Assembly (NCBI GenBank): GCA_963761905.1
Contig: CAVXIQ010000005.1
Span: 124,001-188,000 of the forward strand
Length of the DNA stretch: 64,000 bases
Source: Gaiellasilicea sp963761905
GTDB taxonomy: Bacteria > Actinomycetota > Thermoleophilia > Gaiellales > Gaiellaceae
Direction of reading: 5' to 3'
The position numbers and the translations under genes are program-made. The notes beneath the pieces were generated by a model. The model was not told the origin of the DNA. It saw nothing but the letters and a program-made list of their open reading frames with translations, and searched no databases. Positions 1 to 9,988 of the stretch are shown piece after piece (the first letter of the stretch is position 1; each line of letters opens with the position of its first letter).

Positions 1-219
1 CTCTCCGCGCGGGGCCTGCCGACGCCGAACATCTTCACCGGCGGCCAGGAGTACCACTCGCTGCGCGAATGGGCGAGCGTGCAGGACATGGCGGCCGCCG
101 CGGCGACGGTGGTCGAGCTCGCCCGCGTCTGGGCCGAGAGCCGCGCAGCGTCGGCCGCTACGCCGGGAGCTAGCTGCAGCCCAGGAACTCGTGGCCGAAG
201 CGGCGCATCTCGCCGATGA
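1..219 (+). CDS. C-terminal fragment of peptidase T-like M20 metallopeptidase
   Basis: Only the last ~70 codons are in the window. They read GLPTPNIFTGGQEYHSLREW, which matches the C-terminal part of tripeptidase T (M20B), where a Gly-Gly-x-x-x-His-Ser segment carries a late metal-site histidine. The family removes N-terminal residues from tripeptides in the cytosol using two zinc ions. As written the frame stops at 217-219, 50 bases inside the convergent HxlR gene. A TAG at 171-173 in another frame would overlap the HxlR stop by CTAG, as other convergent pairs here do, so a small frameshift near the end is possible. Confidence 0.75.
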   Translation, partial: LSARGLPTPNIFTGGQEYHSLREWASVQDMAAAAATVVELARVWAESRAASAATPGASCSPGTRGRSGASRR

Positions 220-490
220 TCGGCAGCAGGCCCTCGCCCTTCAGCGTCAGCTCGTACTCGACCCGCGGCGGCGATTCCGGATAGCTCTTGCGGACGACGA
301 GACCCTCGGACTCGAGCCAGCGCAGCCGCTCGGAGAGCGTGCGCGGGCTGATCCCGCGGCACGAGTGCTCGAGCTCCGAGAAGCGCCGCGCGCCCTCCGA
401 GAGGTCGTGCACGAGCAGCGCCGTCCACTTGGCGCCGATGATCTCCGCGCACGCAGCCACCGAGCAGGTCGCGTCGTGCACCGGGTTCAT
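170..490 (-). CDS. HxlR-family winged-helix transcriptional regulator
   Basis: A ~106-residue single-domain protein with the HxlR pattern: an N-terminal Cys (near HDATC), GAKWTALLVHDLSEGARRF leading to the recognition helix SPRTLSERLRWLESEGLV, and the wing PPRVEYELTLKGEGL. HxlR proteins are small dimeric DNA-binding regulators, often redox- or electrophile-sensitive through that Cys. I start at the ATG at 490 (MNPVHDATC), as in the family; an upstream ATG at 580 would add 30 unconserved residues. It converges on the peptidase at 1-219. The target is unknown; the upstream amidohydrolase is transcribed in the same direction 190 bases away. Confidence 0.85.
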   Translation of the reverse strand: MNPVHDATCSVAACAEIIGAKWTALLVHDLSEGARRFSELEHSCRGISPRTLSERLRWLESEGLVVRKSYPESPPRVEYELTLKGEGLLPIIGEMRRFGHEFLGCS

Positions 491-679
491 CGTGCGGATG
501 GACACGTGCGGATTGTACTCCGTACTTTGGGACGCGTCCTCGAGCGCATGGACCCACCTCTCCACCCCCCACCCACCCAAGGGGAGATCAGCGTACGGGG
601 ACGTGTGCCGGTGTGGCGGCTTCGTGCCGATTTGGTGCCGATCGATCCACCGCCGGCCCGCTGCGCGCTGCGCCGTGCG

Positions 680-2215
680 TCAGTCCCAGGGCGGCGGGTT
701 GTGCACCCAGCGACCGCCCACCATCGTCGCGACGACCTGGAGCTCCGCGAGCTCCTCGGGCTCGACCGCGAACGGATCTCGGTCGAGCACGACCGCGTCC
801 GCGAGGTAGCCCGGCAGCAGGCGGCCGCGGCGCCGCTCGTCACCGGAGAGCCACGCCGGGTTCACGCACGTCGCCTGCAGCGCCTGCTCGACGGTCAGCG
901 TCTGATCGGCCCGCCACGCCGGGCGCTCGTCGATCGTTCGGGTCACTCCCGCCGCGATCCCGGCGAGCGGGTCGAGCTCCTCGACCGGCGCATCCGACCC
1001 GTTCGCGAGCAGCGCGCCGGACTCGAGCAGGCTGCGGAAGGAGTAGGTGCCGTCGAGCCGGTCGGGCCAGAAGCGCTCCGCGAGATCGCGGTCGGACGGC
1101 GCATGACTGAACTGCACCGAGCACGCGATCCCGAGCTCGGCGAAACGCGGTAGCTCCTCGGGCGCGAGACATTGCGCATGCTCGATCCGGTGCCGCAAGC
1201 CGAGCGGCTGCCAGGCCTCGCGCGTCGCCTCGAAGGCGTCGAGCGCGTCCCGGTTCGCCTGGTCGCCGATCGCGTGCACGGCAACCGGCCAGCCCGCCGC
1301 GGCGCCCAGCCGGACGATCTCCTCGAGCTCCTCGCGACTCGTGATCCGAACGCCGCTTCCGTCCGTCATCAACGCCGTCTGCGAGCCGAGCGTCCCGTCC
1401 ATGAAGCACTTCAGATAGCCGATCCGCAGGAACTCGTCGCCGAAGCCGGACCGCAGCGAGAGCTCGGCCGCCTGTCCGATCAGATCGTGGGGGATCGAGC
1501 CCCACACCCGGAGCGAGAGATTTCCCTCCTCGCGCAGGCGCTGGAAGATTCCCGGCGAGCCGAGCCAGCCGTCCTTGTCGTGGATCGCGCACACGCCCCT
1601 GGAGTTCGCGAGCTTGACTCCGGCTCGCGTCGCTTCGACCCACTCGTCCTGCGTCGTCACGACGTAGCGGTCGCGAAAGCGCCAGGCCGACTCCTCGCGG
1701 AGGATCCCGGTCGGCTCGCCGCGCTCGTCCCGCTCGACCACCCCGCCTTCGACCTCGAGGTCGCCGCCCGCATGGGCGAGCGCCGCCGAGTTGAGCCAGA
1801 CCGAGTGGTAGTCCTTCGAGATGAAGATCGCGGGCGTCTCGCCCGTCACCTCGTCCAGAGCTTCCTTCGTCGGCGAGGTCGGAGGATTCCAGTCCCCGTC
1901 GCGCCAGCCGTAGCCGCGCAGCCAGCGGCCGGGCACCCGCTCCGCCGCGCCGACCCGCGCGAGCGCCTCCTCGAGCGACCCGCAGCCGTCGAGCTTGACC
2001 TGACGCTGGGCGAGCGCCCACGTGGGGAAGTGCACGTGCGAGTCGGTGAAGGCGGGGAGGACGCAGCGACCGCCGAGGTCGATCGTCTCCGGGCTCGCGA
2101 GCGCGCTCTCGTGGACGCCCACGCCGCCGGCCACGAGCGGCCCCGCGATCGCGAGCGCCCGCGACGTCGGCAGCGACGGGTCGAGCGTCCGGATGATGCC
2201 GTTCTCGAGGATCAC
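680..2215 (-). CDS. Amidohydrolase family protein (YtcJ-type, amidohydrolase 3)
   Basis: About 511 residues, a full-length YtcJ-like metal-dependent hydrolase. An N-terminal beta-sandwich strand (ILENGIIRTLDP) precedes the DSHVHF metal motif near residue 55. Further TIM-barrel motifs are YHSVWLNS, KCFMDGTLGSQTA, HAIGDQANRDALDAFE, HRIEHAQ and NGSDAPVEELDPLAGI, followed by a C-terminal strand (GYLADAVVLDRDP). The family hydrolyses amide-type bonds; the substrate cannot be read from sequence. I prefer the GTG at 2215 because homologues begin just before ILENG; an ATG at 2251 is possible. The gene is intact and divergent from the gene at 2278, with a very short shared promoter region. Confidence 0.85.
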   Translation of the reverse strand: MILENGIIRTLDPSLPTSRALAIAGPLVAGGVGVHESALASPETIDLGGRCVLPAFTDSHVHFPTWALAQRQVKLDGCGSLEEALARVGAAERVPGRWLRGYGWRDGDWNPPTSPTKEALDEVTGETPAIFISKDYHSVWLNSAALAHAGGDLEVEGGVVERDERGEPTGILREESAWRFRDRYVVTTQDEWVEATRAGVKLANSRGVCAIHDKDGWLGSPGIFQRLREEGNLSLRVWGSIPHDLIGQAAELSLRSGFGDEFLRIGYLKCFMDGTLGSQTALMTDGSGVRITSREELEEIVRLGAAAGWPVAVHAIGDQANRDALDAFEATREAWQPLGLRHRIEHAQCLAPEELPRFAELGIACSVQFSHAPSDRDLAERFWPDRLDGTYSFRSLLESGALLANGSDAPVEELDPLAGIAAGVTRTIDERPAWRADQTLTVEQALQATCVNPAWLSGDERRRGRLLPGYLADAVVLDRDPFAVEPEELAELQVVATMVGGRWVHNPPPWD

Positions 2216-2277
2216 GGCCGCCCAGCGTATCGTCCGAGCCTGAGCTGCCAAGAGCCGGGCTGCGATCCTTCACCTCG

Positions 2278-3572
2278 ATGCTCAGGAGGATCGGAGTCTT
2301 GGTCGCCGCCGCGTTGCTGGCCGCGGCGGTAGCGGTCTTCGCCCTGGGCGGCGACGATCCGCCGGCGCCGGCGCCTGGGTTCGCCGACGAGATCGTCCTG
2401 AGCGGGCTGCGGGAGCCGCTCGCGGTCGCGTTCGCGCGCGACGGCCGCGTCTTCGTCGCCGAGAAGCGCGGTCGCGTGCTCGAGTTCCCCGCGCTCGGGA
2501 GCCGGCGCCCGCGCGTCTACGCCGACCTCGGTCGCCGCGTCTTCTCGAACGGCGACCGCGGGCTCTTCGGGCTCGCGCTCGACCCGAGCTTTCCCGCTCG
2601 TCCGTTCGTCTACGTCCTCTACACCTTCGACGGGCCGGTTGGCGCGCGCGAGCCGCTCGGCCGCCGGCGCTGCGTGGGTCTCTTCGAGGGTGCGTGCCCG
2701 GTGAGCGGCCGGCTCTCGCGGCTCGGGCCCGACGGCTCCGAGCGCGTCCTCCTCTCCGGCTGGTGCCAGCAGTACCCGAGCCACGGGGTCGGCGACCTGG
2801 CGTTCGGCCCGGACGGGTTGCTCTACGCGAGCGGGGGCGAGGGCGCGAGCTACGACCGCGTCGACACCGGCGAGGCCGGCAACGTCTGCGGCGATCCGCC
2901 CGGCGAGGGCGGGGCGCTGCGCGCGCAGGACGCGAGCACCGACGGCGATCCGCAGGGCGTCAGCGGCTCGGTCGTCCGCGTCGACCCGTCGCGACGAGCG
3001 GCCGGCGCGAGCTCGTCGCCTACGGCTTCCGGAACCCATTCCGCTTCGCGTTCCGGCCCGGAGAGCTCGGAGCTCTGGATCGGCGACGTCGGCTCGACCC
3101 GAGCGGACGAGCTGAACGTGGTCGACGGCGAGCGCCGGAACTTCGGCTGGCCCTGCTTCGAAGGCGAGGCGCCGCTTCGGAGCTACGACGAGGCGAACGT
3201 GCCGATCTGCGAGCGGCTCTACGAGGACGAGAGCGCCTCGCCGCCGAGCACCGCCTTCGCGCGCGACAAGGAGGTGATCGAGGGAGACGGCTGCGGCGAG
3301 GGAACGCAGGCGCTCTCCGGGCCTCGCCTTCTACCGCGGCGACTCCTACCCGGAGCGCTACCGCGGCGCCCTCTTCGTCGCCGACTTCGTCCGCGGCTGC
3401 ATCTGGGCGATCCCGGCCGGCGCCGACGGCCGCCCCGAGCCGGACCGGATCGAGCTCTTCCGCCGCGACGTCGCGAGCCCCGTTCGCCTGCTCACCGGTC
3501 CCGGCGGCGACCTCTTCTACCTCGACTTCGCCGGCGGCGCGCTCCACCGGATCCGCTACGTCGCGCTCCTAG
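2278..3572 (+). CDS. Secreted PQQ-dependent sugar dehydrogenase-like (GDH/sorbosone family) protein, frameshifted
   Basis: An N-terminal hydrophobic segment (VAAALLAAAVAVFALGG) suggests a signal peptide or lipid-free anchor. It is followed by six-bladed propeller motifs of the glucose/sorbosone dehydrogenase family: LSGLREPLAVAFARDGRVFV, NGDRGLFGLALDP, SHGVGDLAFGPDGLLYASGG, VAYGFRNPFRFAFRPG, ELWIGDVG and NFGWPCFEG, then a tail reading YRGALFVADFVRGCIW. The protein jumps frame near 2995, near 3065 and near 3320. The last coherent frame runs past 3572, so the exact stop is uncertain; TAG at 3570-3572 overlaps the stop of the convergent SGNH gene. The reaction is probably oxidation of a sugar-type substrate outside the membrane; substrate unknown. 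Confidence 0.7.
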
Positions 3573-5156
3573 AAGAGCACGCGCACCCAGTCGAGTTTGT
3601 CGTCGAGCCAGCCCAGGGTCGCCATCTGTCCTCCCAGCGACTTCGGCGGCCTGGTGAGCAGCGTGTCGGAAGCGAGCACGCGGCTGAAGTCGACGCCACC
3701 GGGCTCGGTTCGGCGGTCGCCGGACGGCAGCCGGAACTCGACCTGGGCGAGGTTCATGATCGCGATCACCTCCTGCGCGATCAGCCCGTAGCCGATCGTG
3801 GTCGGGTGGATTCCGTCGAGCGAGAAGAGCCCGCCGTCCGTTCGACCGTCCGGTCCCGACGCGAAGAACCTCGTGTTCGGAACCGGGTCGAGGGCCGCCA
3901 GCTCGGGCGGCAGCGGATAGGGCGTCCACCAGGCCGGCCGTGGCCGCGGGGTCAGTCAGATAGCGCTTCGACGCAAGCCGGTCGAGGAACCCGCCGAGGT
4001 CGAACAGATACCAATCGAGCCCGGCCTCTCGCGCCGCCGCGACGGAGTCGATGATCGTCTTGTTGTAGGCGTCGACGGCGGAGTCGACCGCGCGCGCCTC
4101 GTCCTCGGTGAGATGCGGGTCGGAGCTCGGATCGAAGTCCTCGTCCCGAATCCACGGGCGCGTGTAGTAGGGGTAGTAGCGCGAGCCGAGCCGCACCTTG
4201 CCGCGCACGCCTCTCGCAATCGGCGCGATCGTCACCGAAGGAACGGTTCCCACGATCACGTGACGCGCCCTGATCCGGCGAAGCTCGTCGACGAGCAGTC
4301 CCCATTCGGCCGCGAAGTGCTCCGGCCGCCAGACGCTGAACGCGCCCTTCTGGGCGAGATCGGCGTAGCCGTCTCCGCTCCAGCGCACCTCGAGCCGGGT
4401 GACGGCTTGAAGAGCGTTGTTCGAGCCGAGCAGCACGACCAGGGTCTCGATCCCCGGTCCGGTGCCGGACGCATCCGTGCCCTCTGCGCCGAGGGCGCGC
4501 GCAGCTCGAAGCGTGGTGAGCGCGCGCTTGGCGGGCCCACGGGCGGTCTCGAGCACCACGAGCGCGGCCCGGTCGTTGTCGTCCTGCACCTTCTGCTTGG
4601 GCAACCACACGTCGTCCCGCGGCCGCCCCAACCGCCCGCGCACGCTTGTCGCATTGAGCGACAGCGTGTCGCGGAGATCCCAGCCGTAGATCGCCAGGTT
4701 GTGGAGGATCGCTTCGCCCGTCGGCGTCTTGGCGCCCGTCGCCTCGCTCCCAGTAGTCCTCGACCCGGTCCAGATAGCCGTGGAGCCAGCCCGCGGCGCG
4801 GACGATCTCGTGCCAGTCGAGCTTCGGGCCGAACTCCGACTCGAACGAGCGCAGGGCGCGCTCGAAGTCGAGCGGTAGGCCGCCGGGGCCGCTCGGCGCT
4901 TCGTAGACCGGGCGCCGGAAGGCGGCGAAGTCGCCGAGCTCGAACGCGACGACGGCAGGCCACGAGAGATCGGTGCGGAAGATCGCCCCACTCATGAAGC
5001 CCTGCGTGACCGAGTCGCCGAGCGTGACAGCCGGTTGCGCGGCGACCCGGTGCGGTCGACGTCGACCGCGATGTTCAGCGTCGGATCGAGCTCTGGTCGC
5101 CGAGGCTCGTGGTTGATCACGAGACTTGCGGGGATCGGCTGGCGTGCGGCGGGCAT
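3569..5156 (-). CDS. SGNH/GDSL-type hydrolase, large form, frameshifted
   Basis: The catalytic nucleophile block is TLGDSVTQGF (about 5000-5030), the oxyanion block is LVVLLGSNNALQ, and the Asp-His pair is in LFSLDGIHPTTIGYG near 3800. These are the Ser, Gly/Asn and Asp-x-x-His elements of SGNH hydrolases. With all parts joined the protein is ~525 residues, roughly twice a minimal SGNH domain. The extra length lies between the Ser and Asn blocks and contains aromatic-rich segments. Frame breaks lie near 5040, 4745 and 3900. Start taken at ATG 5156. Probably an esterase/lipase or carbohydrate esterase. No clear signal peptide. Confidence 0.7.
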
Positions 5157-5275
5157 CGCATCACCTCGGAATCGTCCGAGTCGACGGCATCCGACGTGCG
5201 AACCTGCATTGGAACACGCTCGCCCCGCCCGAGCAAGGAAGACGTCCCCGAGCGGCATTCGACTAGGCTCCGGCC

Positions 5276-6456
5276 GTGGCCTGGGACGTCCTCACCGAGG
5301 AGCAGCGCGAGATTCGCGAGCTCGTGCGCACTCTCGCGCGGGAGCGGATCGCGCCGCGCGCTGCCGAGATCGACGAGTCGCACGAGTTCCCGTGGGACGT
5401 CGTCGAGGTCTTCCGCGAGCACGAGATCTTCGGTCTCCTCTTCGACGAGGAGTGGGGCGGTTCTGGCACCGGCACGCTGCTCGCGCTCGTCGCGATCGAG
5501 GAGGTCTCGAAGGTCTGCGCGACGAGCGGCCTCCTGCTCGCCGTGCAGGAGCTCGGCTCGCTCGGGCTGAAGCTCGCCGGCACCCAGGAGCAGAAGGAGC
5601 GGTACCTGCCGCGGCTCGCATCCGGCGAGTGGCTCGCCGCCTACGCGCTGACGGAGGCCGGCTCGGGCTCCGACTCGGCCGCGATGCGGACGACCGCGCG
5701 GCTCGACGGCGACGGGTACGTCCTCAACGGGAGCAAGCGCTTCATCACGAACGCGAGCGTCGCGAACCTCTACACCGTGTTCGCGAAGACCGACCCCGAG
5801 CGGGGCACTCCGGGATCTCGGCGTTCCTCGTCGAGTCCGACGCGCCCGGCTTCGCGGTGACGCGGCTCGAGCCGAAGCTCGGGATCTCGGGCTCGACGAC
5901 GGGCGAGCTCGCGTTCGACGACTGCCGCATCCCCGCCGGCAACCTGCTCGGGGACGAGGGCGAGGGCTTCAAGATCGCGATGCGGATCCTCGACCGCTCG
6001 CGGCCCGGCGTCGCCGCGCAGGCGCTCGGGATCGCCCAGGGCGCCACCGACTACGCGCTCGAGTACGCGAAGACGCGCGAGACGATGGGCAAGCCGATCG
6101 TCCAGCACCAGCTGATCGCCGCGAAGCTCGCCGACATGGAGACGATGACCGAGGCGGCGCGCGGCCTTCTCTACCGGTTCGGCCAGATGTGCGACGAGGG
6201 CGTCGACGACGCCGAGCTGACGAAGGCCTCCGCGATGGCGAAGCTCCTCTGCGGCGACGTCGCGATGCAGGTCTCGACCGAGGCCGTCCAGATCCTCGGC
6301 GGCTACGGCTACATCAGGGAGTACCCCGTCGAGCGGTTCATGCGCGACGCGAAGATCACCCAGATCTACGAGGGCACGCAGGAGATTCAGCGCCTCGTGA
6401 TCGCCCGTGAGATGGCGCGCGAGAGTCGCGCCTTCCTCCTCGCCGGCGTCGGCTGA
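5276..6456 (+). CDS. Acyl-CoA dehydrogenase (short/branched-chain type), one frameshift
   Basis: About 393 residues covering the whole family length. The N-terminal helical domain (LTEEQREIRELVRTLARE) is followed by the FAD/substrate signature YALTEAGSGSDSAAMRTTA. Downstream are GNLLGDEGEGFKIAMRILD and the C-terminal signature QILGGYGYIREYPVERFMRD, with the catalytic-base Glu in ITQIYEGTQEIQR. It oxidises acyl-CoA to enoyl-CoA and passes electrons to ETF. The GTG start at 5276 is set by MAWDVLTEEQ. One base is missing near 5807, in the GGGGC run just before HSGISAFLVES; restoring it rejoins the two halves perfectly. The next two genes (SnoaL-like, amino acid dehydrogenase) make a branched-chain catabolic role plausible. 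Confidence 0.88.
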
Positions 6457-6458
6457 GG

Positions 6459-6828
6459 ATGGAGCGCGGCAGCGGTCACGCGCTGGCTCGAGCGCTACGT
6501 CGCGGCCTGGAAGAGCGGCGACCGCGACGGGATCGGCGAGCTCTTCGCGGAGGACATGCGCTACCGCTACCACTCGTTCGACGAGCCGATCGTCGGACGC
6601 GAGGCGGTGGTCGACTCCTGGCTCGAGGAGCCCGACGCGCCGGGCAGCTTCGACGCGAGCTACTCCTGTTTCGCCGCTGACGGCGACGCAGCGGTGGCGG
6701 TCGGGACGAGCACGTACCTCGACGCCAAGGGCTCGATCGCGAGGGTGTACGACAACGTGTTCCTCCTCCGCTTCGCCGACGACGGCCGCTGCTCCGAGTT
6801 CACGGAGTGGTACGTGAAGCGCCCCTGA
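6459..6828 (+). CDS. SnoaL-like / NTF2-fold small protein
   Basis: About 122 residues of NTF2-like fold: helix WLERYVAAWKSGDRDGIGELFAEDMRY, then the strand/loop region FDEPIVGREAVVDSWLEE, then strands ending FTEWYVKRP. Proteins of this fold act as small isomerases, hydrolases or binding domains; no specific function is implied. The coherent frame has no start codon after the upstream stop at 6456. The ATG at 6459 is one base out of frame, so an extra G just after it (ATGG for ATG) is likely. It directly follows the acyl-CoA dehydrogenase with 2 bases between stop and ATG, so it is co-transcribed. Confidence 0.7.
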
Positions 6829-6835
6829 CGCCTCT

Positions 6836-6848
6836 CCCCCCCCCCCCC
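6836..6848. repeat. 13-base poly-C tract
   Basis: Thirteen consecutive C residues lie between the 3' ends of two convergent genes. It is the longest homopolymer I noticed in the window and lies exactly where the minus-strand dehydrogenase loses its stop codon. Its length is therefore unreliable and decides that gene's C-terminus. Confidence 0.9.
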
Positions 6849-7872
6849 TGAGCCGCTCCGCAGCCAGCCGCTCGGCAGCCTCGCTCGTCGTGATTCCGGC
6901 CGTCTCGGCCTGCCGGTAGATGCCGCTGAGCGTGTCGCCGATCCCCTCGACCTTGCGCTCGAGCTCGTCGGGCGTCCAGCCGAGCCGCTCGAGGCCGATC
7001 CCGTGGAGCGCGCCGCCGCTGTTGATCAGGTAATCCGGCGCGTAGAGGATCCCGGCGGCGCGGAGGCGCTCGCCGTCCTCCGTGGTGGCGAGCTGGTTGT
7101 TGGCGGCGCCCGCGACGACGCGGCAGCGCAGGCGCGGGATCGACTCGGCGTTCAGCGTCGCGCCGAGGGCGCACGGCGCGTAGACGTCGCACTCGAGCTC
7201 GAGCGCGCCGTCTGCGGGAATCGGGCTTCCCCCGGTCGCGCGCGCCCGATCCTCGTCGACGTCGCTCACGAGCACGACGGCGCCCGCGTCGAGGAGCATG
7301 CCCGCGAGCTTCGCGCCGACGGAACCGGTTCCCTGGACGAGCACCTTGCGCCCCGAGAGCTCGTCCGAGCCGAGAGCATGCGCGAGCGAGGCGCGGATCC
7401 CGTGGAAGACGCCGGCCGCAGTGTGGATGCTCGGATCGCCCGAGCCGCCGTTGCCGGTGCTGCGGCAGAAGACGTGCGGCGTCCGCGCCCCGATCACGTC
7501 CATGTCGGCCTCGCCCGTGTTCACGTCCGGGCCGGTGACGTACGTGCCGCCGAGCGAGTCGATGAGATCCGCATAGCGCTCGAACAGGCGGCGGCGGTCG
7601 TCGCCGGTCGGAATCTCCGGGATCGCGATCACGGCCTTGCCGCCGCCGCACGGCAGGCCGACCACGGCGAGCTTGCGGGTCATGCCCTCCGCGAGCCGGA
7701 GCCCGTCCTCGAGCGCCTCGGCCGGGCTCGGGTAGCTCTTCAGCCTCGTTCCGCCCATTGCAGGCCCGAGCGTCGTCGAGTGGATGCAGACGATCATCCA
7801 GGCGCCGCTCGGCTCGTCGTAGCGGACGGCCACGTGCTCGCCGTCCCACCGCCGCAGGAGATCCTCGAACAC
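6849..7872 (-). CDS. Leucine/valine-type amino acid dehydrogenase (Glu/Leu/Phe/Val family)
   Basis: About 340 residues, the usual size of bacterial leucine or valine dehydrogenases. Motifs: MGGTRLKSYPSPAEALEDG, the substrate-binding Lys in LPCGGGKAVIAIPE, YVTGPDVNTGEADMD, and the NAD-binding GTGSVGAKLAGMLLDAGA. NAD-dependent oxidative deamination of branched-chain amino acids to 2-oxo acids is the family reaction. The frame runs into the poly-C tract at 6836-6848 and then, without a stop, into antisense of the neighbours. The true stop lies in or just beyond the tract and cannot be placed. Ten bases downstream of an aminotransferase gene in the same direction, so both likely belong to one amino acid operon. 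Confidence 0.85.
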
Positions 7873-7882
7873 GTGCTCGACT

Positions 7883-9010
7883 CTACTCGCCGAGGAGCGG
7901 TCGAAGCCGCTCGATGCCCTCGTCGAGCACCTCGTCGGAGACGGCGAGCGAGATACGCGCGTGCCCGGCGCCGCGCGCGCCGAAGCCCTCGCCGGGCGCG
8001 AGCGCGACGCGTGCCTCCTCGAGAATCCGCTCGACGGTCAGGTCGGCCGGCAGACGCAGCCAGACGAAGAACGTTCCCTCGGAGCGAGCGCCCGGGAGTG
8101 CCGCGACGACGCGGTCGCGTCGCTCCTCGTAGAGCGCGCGCCGCTCCTCGACGCTCTCCTGCGGGCCGGTCAGCGCGGCGATCGCCGCCTCCTGGAGCGC
8201 GACGAAGATGCCCGCACGGACGTGATCGTTGAGCAGCTCGAGCCGCCGCACGAGCTCGGCGTTGCCGACGACGAAGCCGAGCCGCCAGCCCGCCATCCCG
8301 TAGGTCTTCGACATCGAGAAGAGCTCGGCGCCCACGTCCTTCGCGCCCGGCTCGGCCAGGAAGCTCGCAGGCCGCCGGCCGTCGAAGACGAGGTCGCCGT
8401 AGGCGAAGTCGTGGAGGACGAGGGCGCCCGAGCGCTCGGCGTAGGCGACCGCGTCGGCGAACACGCCTTCGGGCGCGACGACGGCGGCCGGATTCGACGG
8501 GTAGTTCAGGTAGACGGCGGCGACGTCCTCGGTCGGCGCGGCGTCGAAGTCCGGGCGCGGCTCGATCGGCAGCGAGGCGAGGCGAGCGCCGGCGAGCGCG
8601 ACGGCCGAGAAGTAGTCGGGGTAGCCGGGGTCGGGGAGGAGAATCGTCGAGCCGGGATCCGCGACGCAGAGCGCGACGTCGACGAGCGCCGTCTTCGTCC
8701 CCGGGACGATCGCCACCTCACGCTCCGGGTCGAGGGTGACGCCGTAGACGTCGCGATAGCGGGTCGAGATCGCCTCCTTCAGGCGCGGCAGCCCGGCGAA
8801 CGGCGCGTAGCCGTGGACCCGAGGCTCGCGCTGCGCCGCCACCTCCGCGAGCCGGGCGGCGACGTGCGGCGGCGGCGGGAGGTCGGGGTTCCCGCGGCCG
8901 AGGTCGAGCACCGGCGCGCCCGGTCGCGACTTCGCCTCGGCGACGCGGGCGAGGAGGGCGGCGAAGTACTGCTCCGGGAGGCGCTCGAGCCGGTCGGGAG
9001 GCGCGCGCAT
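7883..9010 (-). CDS. PLP-dependent aminotransferase, class I/II
   Basis: An intact 375-residue fold-type I aminotransferase. N-terminal VLDLGRGNPDLPPPPHVAAR, substrate/cofactor segment YAPFAGLPRLKEAI, VPGTKTALVDVAL, LLPDPGYPDYFSA, the conserved NYPSNPAA, and the Schiff-base Lys in FSMSKTYGMAGWRLGF. Overall pattern resembles DapC/LL-DAP- or alanine-type aminotransferases. The specific amino acid is not resolvable. It sits 10 bases upstream of a branched-chain amino acid dehydrogenase, so joint interconversion of amino and oxo acids is likely. ATG start at 9010. Confidence 0.88.
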   Translation of the reverse strand: MRAPPDRLERLPEQYFAALLARVAEAKSRPGAPVLDLGRGNPDLPPPPHVAARLAEVAAQREPRVHGYAPFAGLPRLKEAISTRYRDVYGVTLDPEREVAIVPGTKTALVDVALCVADPGSTILLPDPGYPDYFSAVALAGARLASLPIEPRPDFDAAPTEDVAAVYLNYPSNPAAVVAPEGVFADAVAYAERSGALVLHDFAYGDLVFDGRRPASFLAEPGAKDVGAELFSMSKTYGMAGWRLGFVVGNAELVRRLELLNDHVRAGIFVALQEAAIAALTGPQESVEERRALYEERRDRVVAALPGARSEGTFFVWLRLPADLTVERILEEARVALAPGEGFGARGAGHARISLAVSDEVLDEGIERLRPLLGE

Positions 9011-9019
9011 GCGCCGATG

Positions 9020-9945
9020 CTATTTCCGCGGCAGCGTGGAGGTGTCGACGACCTCGAACGCCGAGCCGGGCACGCGATGCAGCGTGTGAAGCTGGTCGTT
9101 CGACCACCTCGGATGCGGCGCGCCCGAGACGAACCAGTCGCTGCCGTTGTCGGCGACGAGCATCCCGTAGTCCTTCATGCGCCTGGAGCACGATCCGCGC
9201 CTGCCGCGGGAAGCCGGCGATCGGGTAGCTCGCGCTTCAGCCGGACGCGCAGGCCCATCGGCGGCAAGCTCGGGTCGGTGAGGCTGCTTGCGAAGTGCCG
9301 AGCGGGAAAGACGTAGGCGCGGCGGGTGCGGCTGACGGTGAAACGGAGCGCGTGGTCGATCCGGCCGCGCGCGACCTCCTCGTAGCGCGCGAGCCCGGGG
9401 AGGATCGGGAGGCCGGCGGCATCGGCCGAGGTCCAGCCTGCGGGCCGGAGCCGGTTCGAGCGCAGATCCCAGATCGCGCCGGAGCCGGCGCGCCAGCCGC
9501 CGTTCGCGCTCGGCGAGAGGGCAAAGAGCTCGTAGAGCTTGCAGCGGTGGCGGTCGACGATCAGCGCGTGCCGGTCGCCGTCGGCGTCGCGGCCGCCCTC
9601 GATCGCGACGTTCGCCGGAATCGGGTACGGGCCGGGGTCGGACTCGCCGGCATACTCGAACGCGACGCGCGTCCTTGCCTGCGCGGAGCCGACGACGGTG
9701 ATCGGGATCCCGATCGGCCGGCCCTCGTACAGCCCGGAGCCGAAGTCGGCGTGGAGGTGGTCGTCGAGCCCGATCGACGCGACGATCCGCTCGGAGTCAG
9801 CCGCGATGGGCAGGCGATCGACGCGCTGGTTCCACGCGTTCGAGGCCGGGAAGACAGGACACGCGGGCGCCTGGGGAAGCCGCGCAGCCGACGCTGCGCC
9901 ACCGAGGGCGAGCAGGCCAATTCCGAGCAGGAGCACGCGGCGCAC
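9020..9945 (-). CDS. Secreted protein of unknown function, one frameshift
   Basis: About 308 residues. The N-terminus MRRVLLLGIGLLALGGAASA is a signal peptide. The mature part starts CPVFPASNAWNQRVDRLPIA and contains DDHLHADFGSG, DADGDRHALIVDRHRCKLYE, SGAIWDLRSNRLRPAGWTSA, GRIDHALRFTV and RRAYVFPARH. After a single-base break near 9222 it continues ARIVLQAMKDYGMLVADNGS and ends DTSTLPRK at a TAG (9020-9022). The His/Asp-rich, Trp-rich core suggests an extracellular carbohydrate- or wall-related enzyme or binding protein, but I recognise no named family with confidence. Confidence 0.65.
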
Positions 9946-9988
9946 GAAGGACAGGATGCCGCTGGGGGCTATCTCTTGCCGTTCGCAG

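Noticed and set aside
5770..6835. Very long open minus-strand frame continuing from the amino acid dehydrogenase to ~700 residues
   Set aside because: Beyond the poly-C tract it is the antisense of the acyl-CoA dehydrogenase and SnoaL-like genes, with Arg/Ala-rich text and no domain; it is open only because GC-rich antisense frames lack stops.
6849..9010. The aminotransferase-dehydrogenase pair as a novel pathway
   Set aside because: Amino acid dehydrogenase next to an aminotransferase is an ordinary catabolic arrangement.
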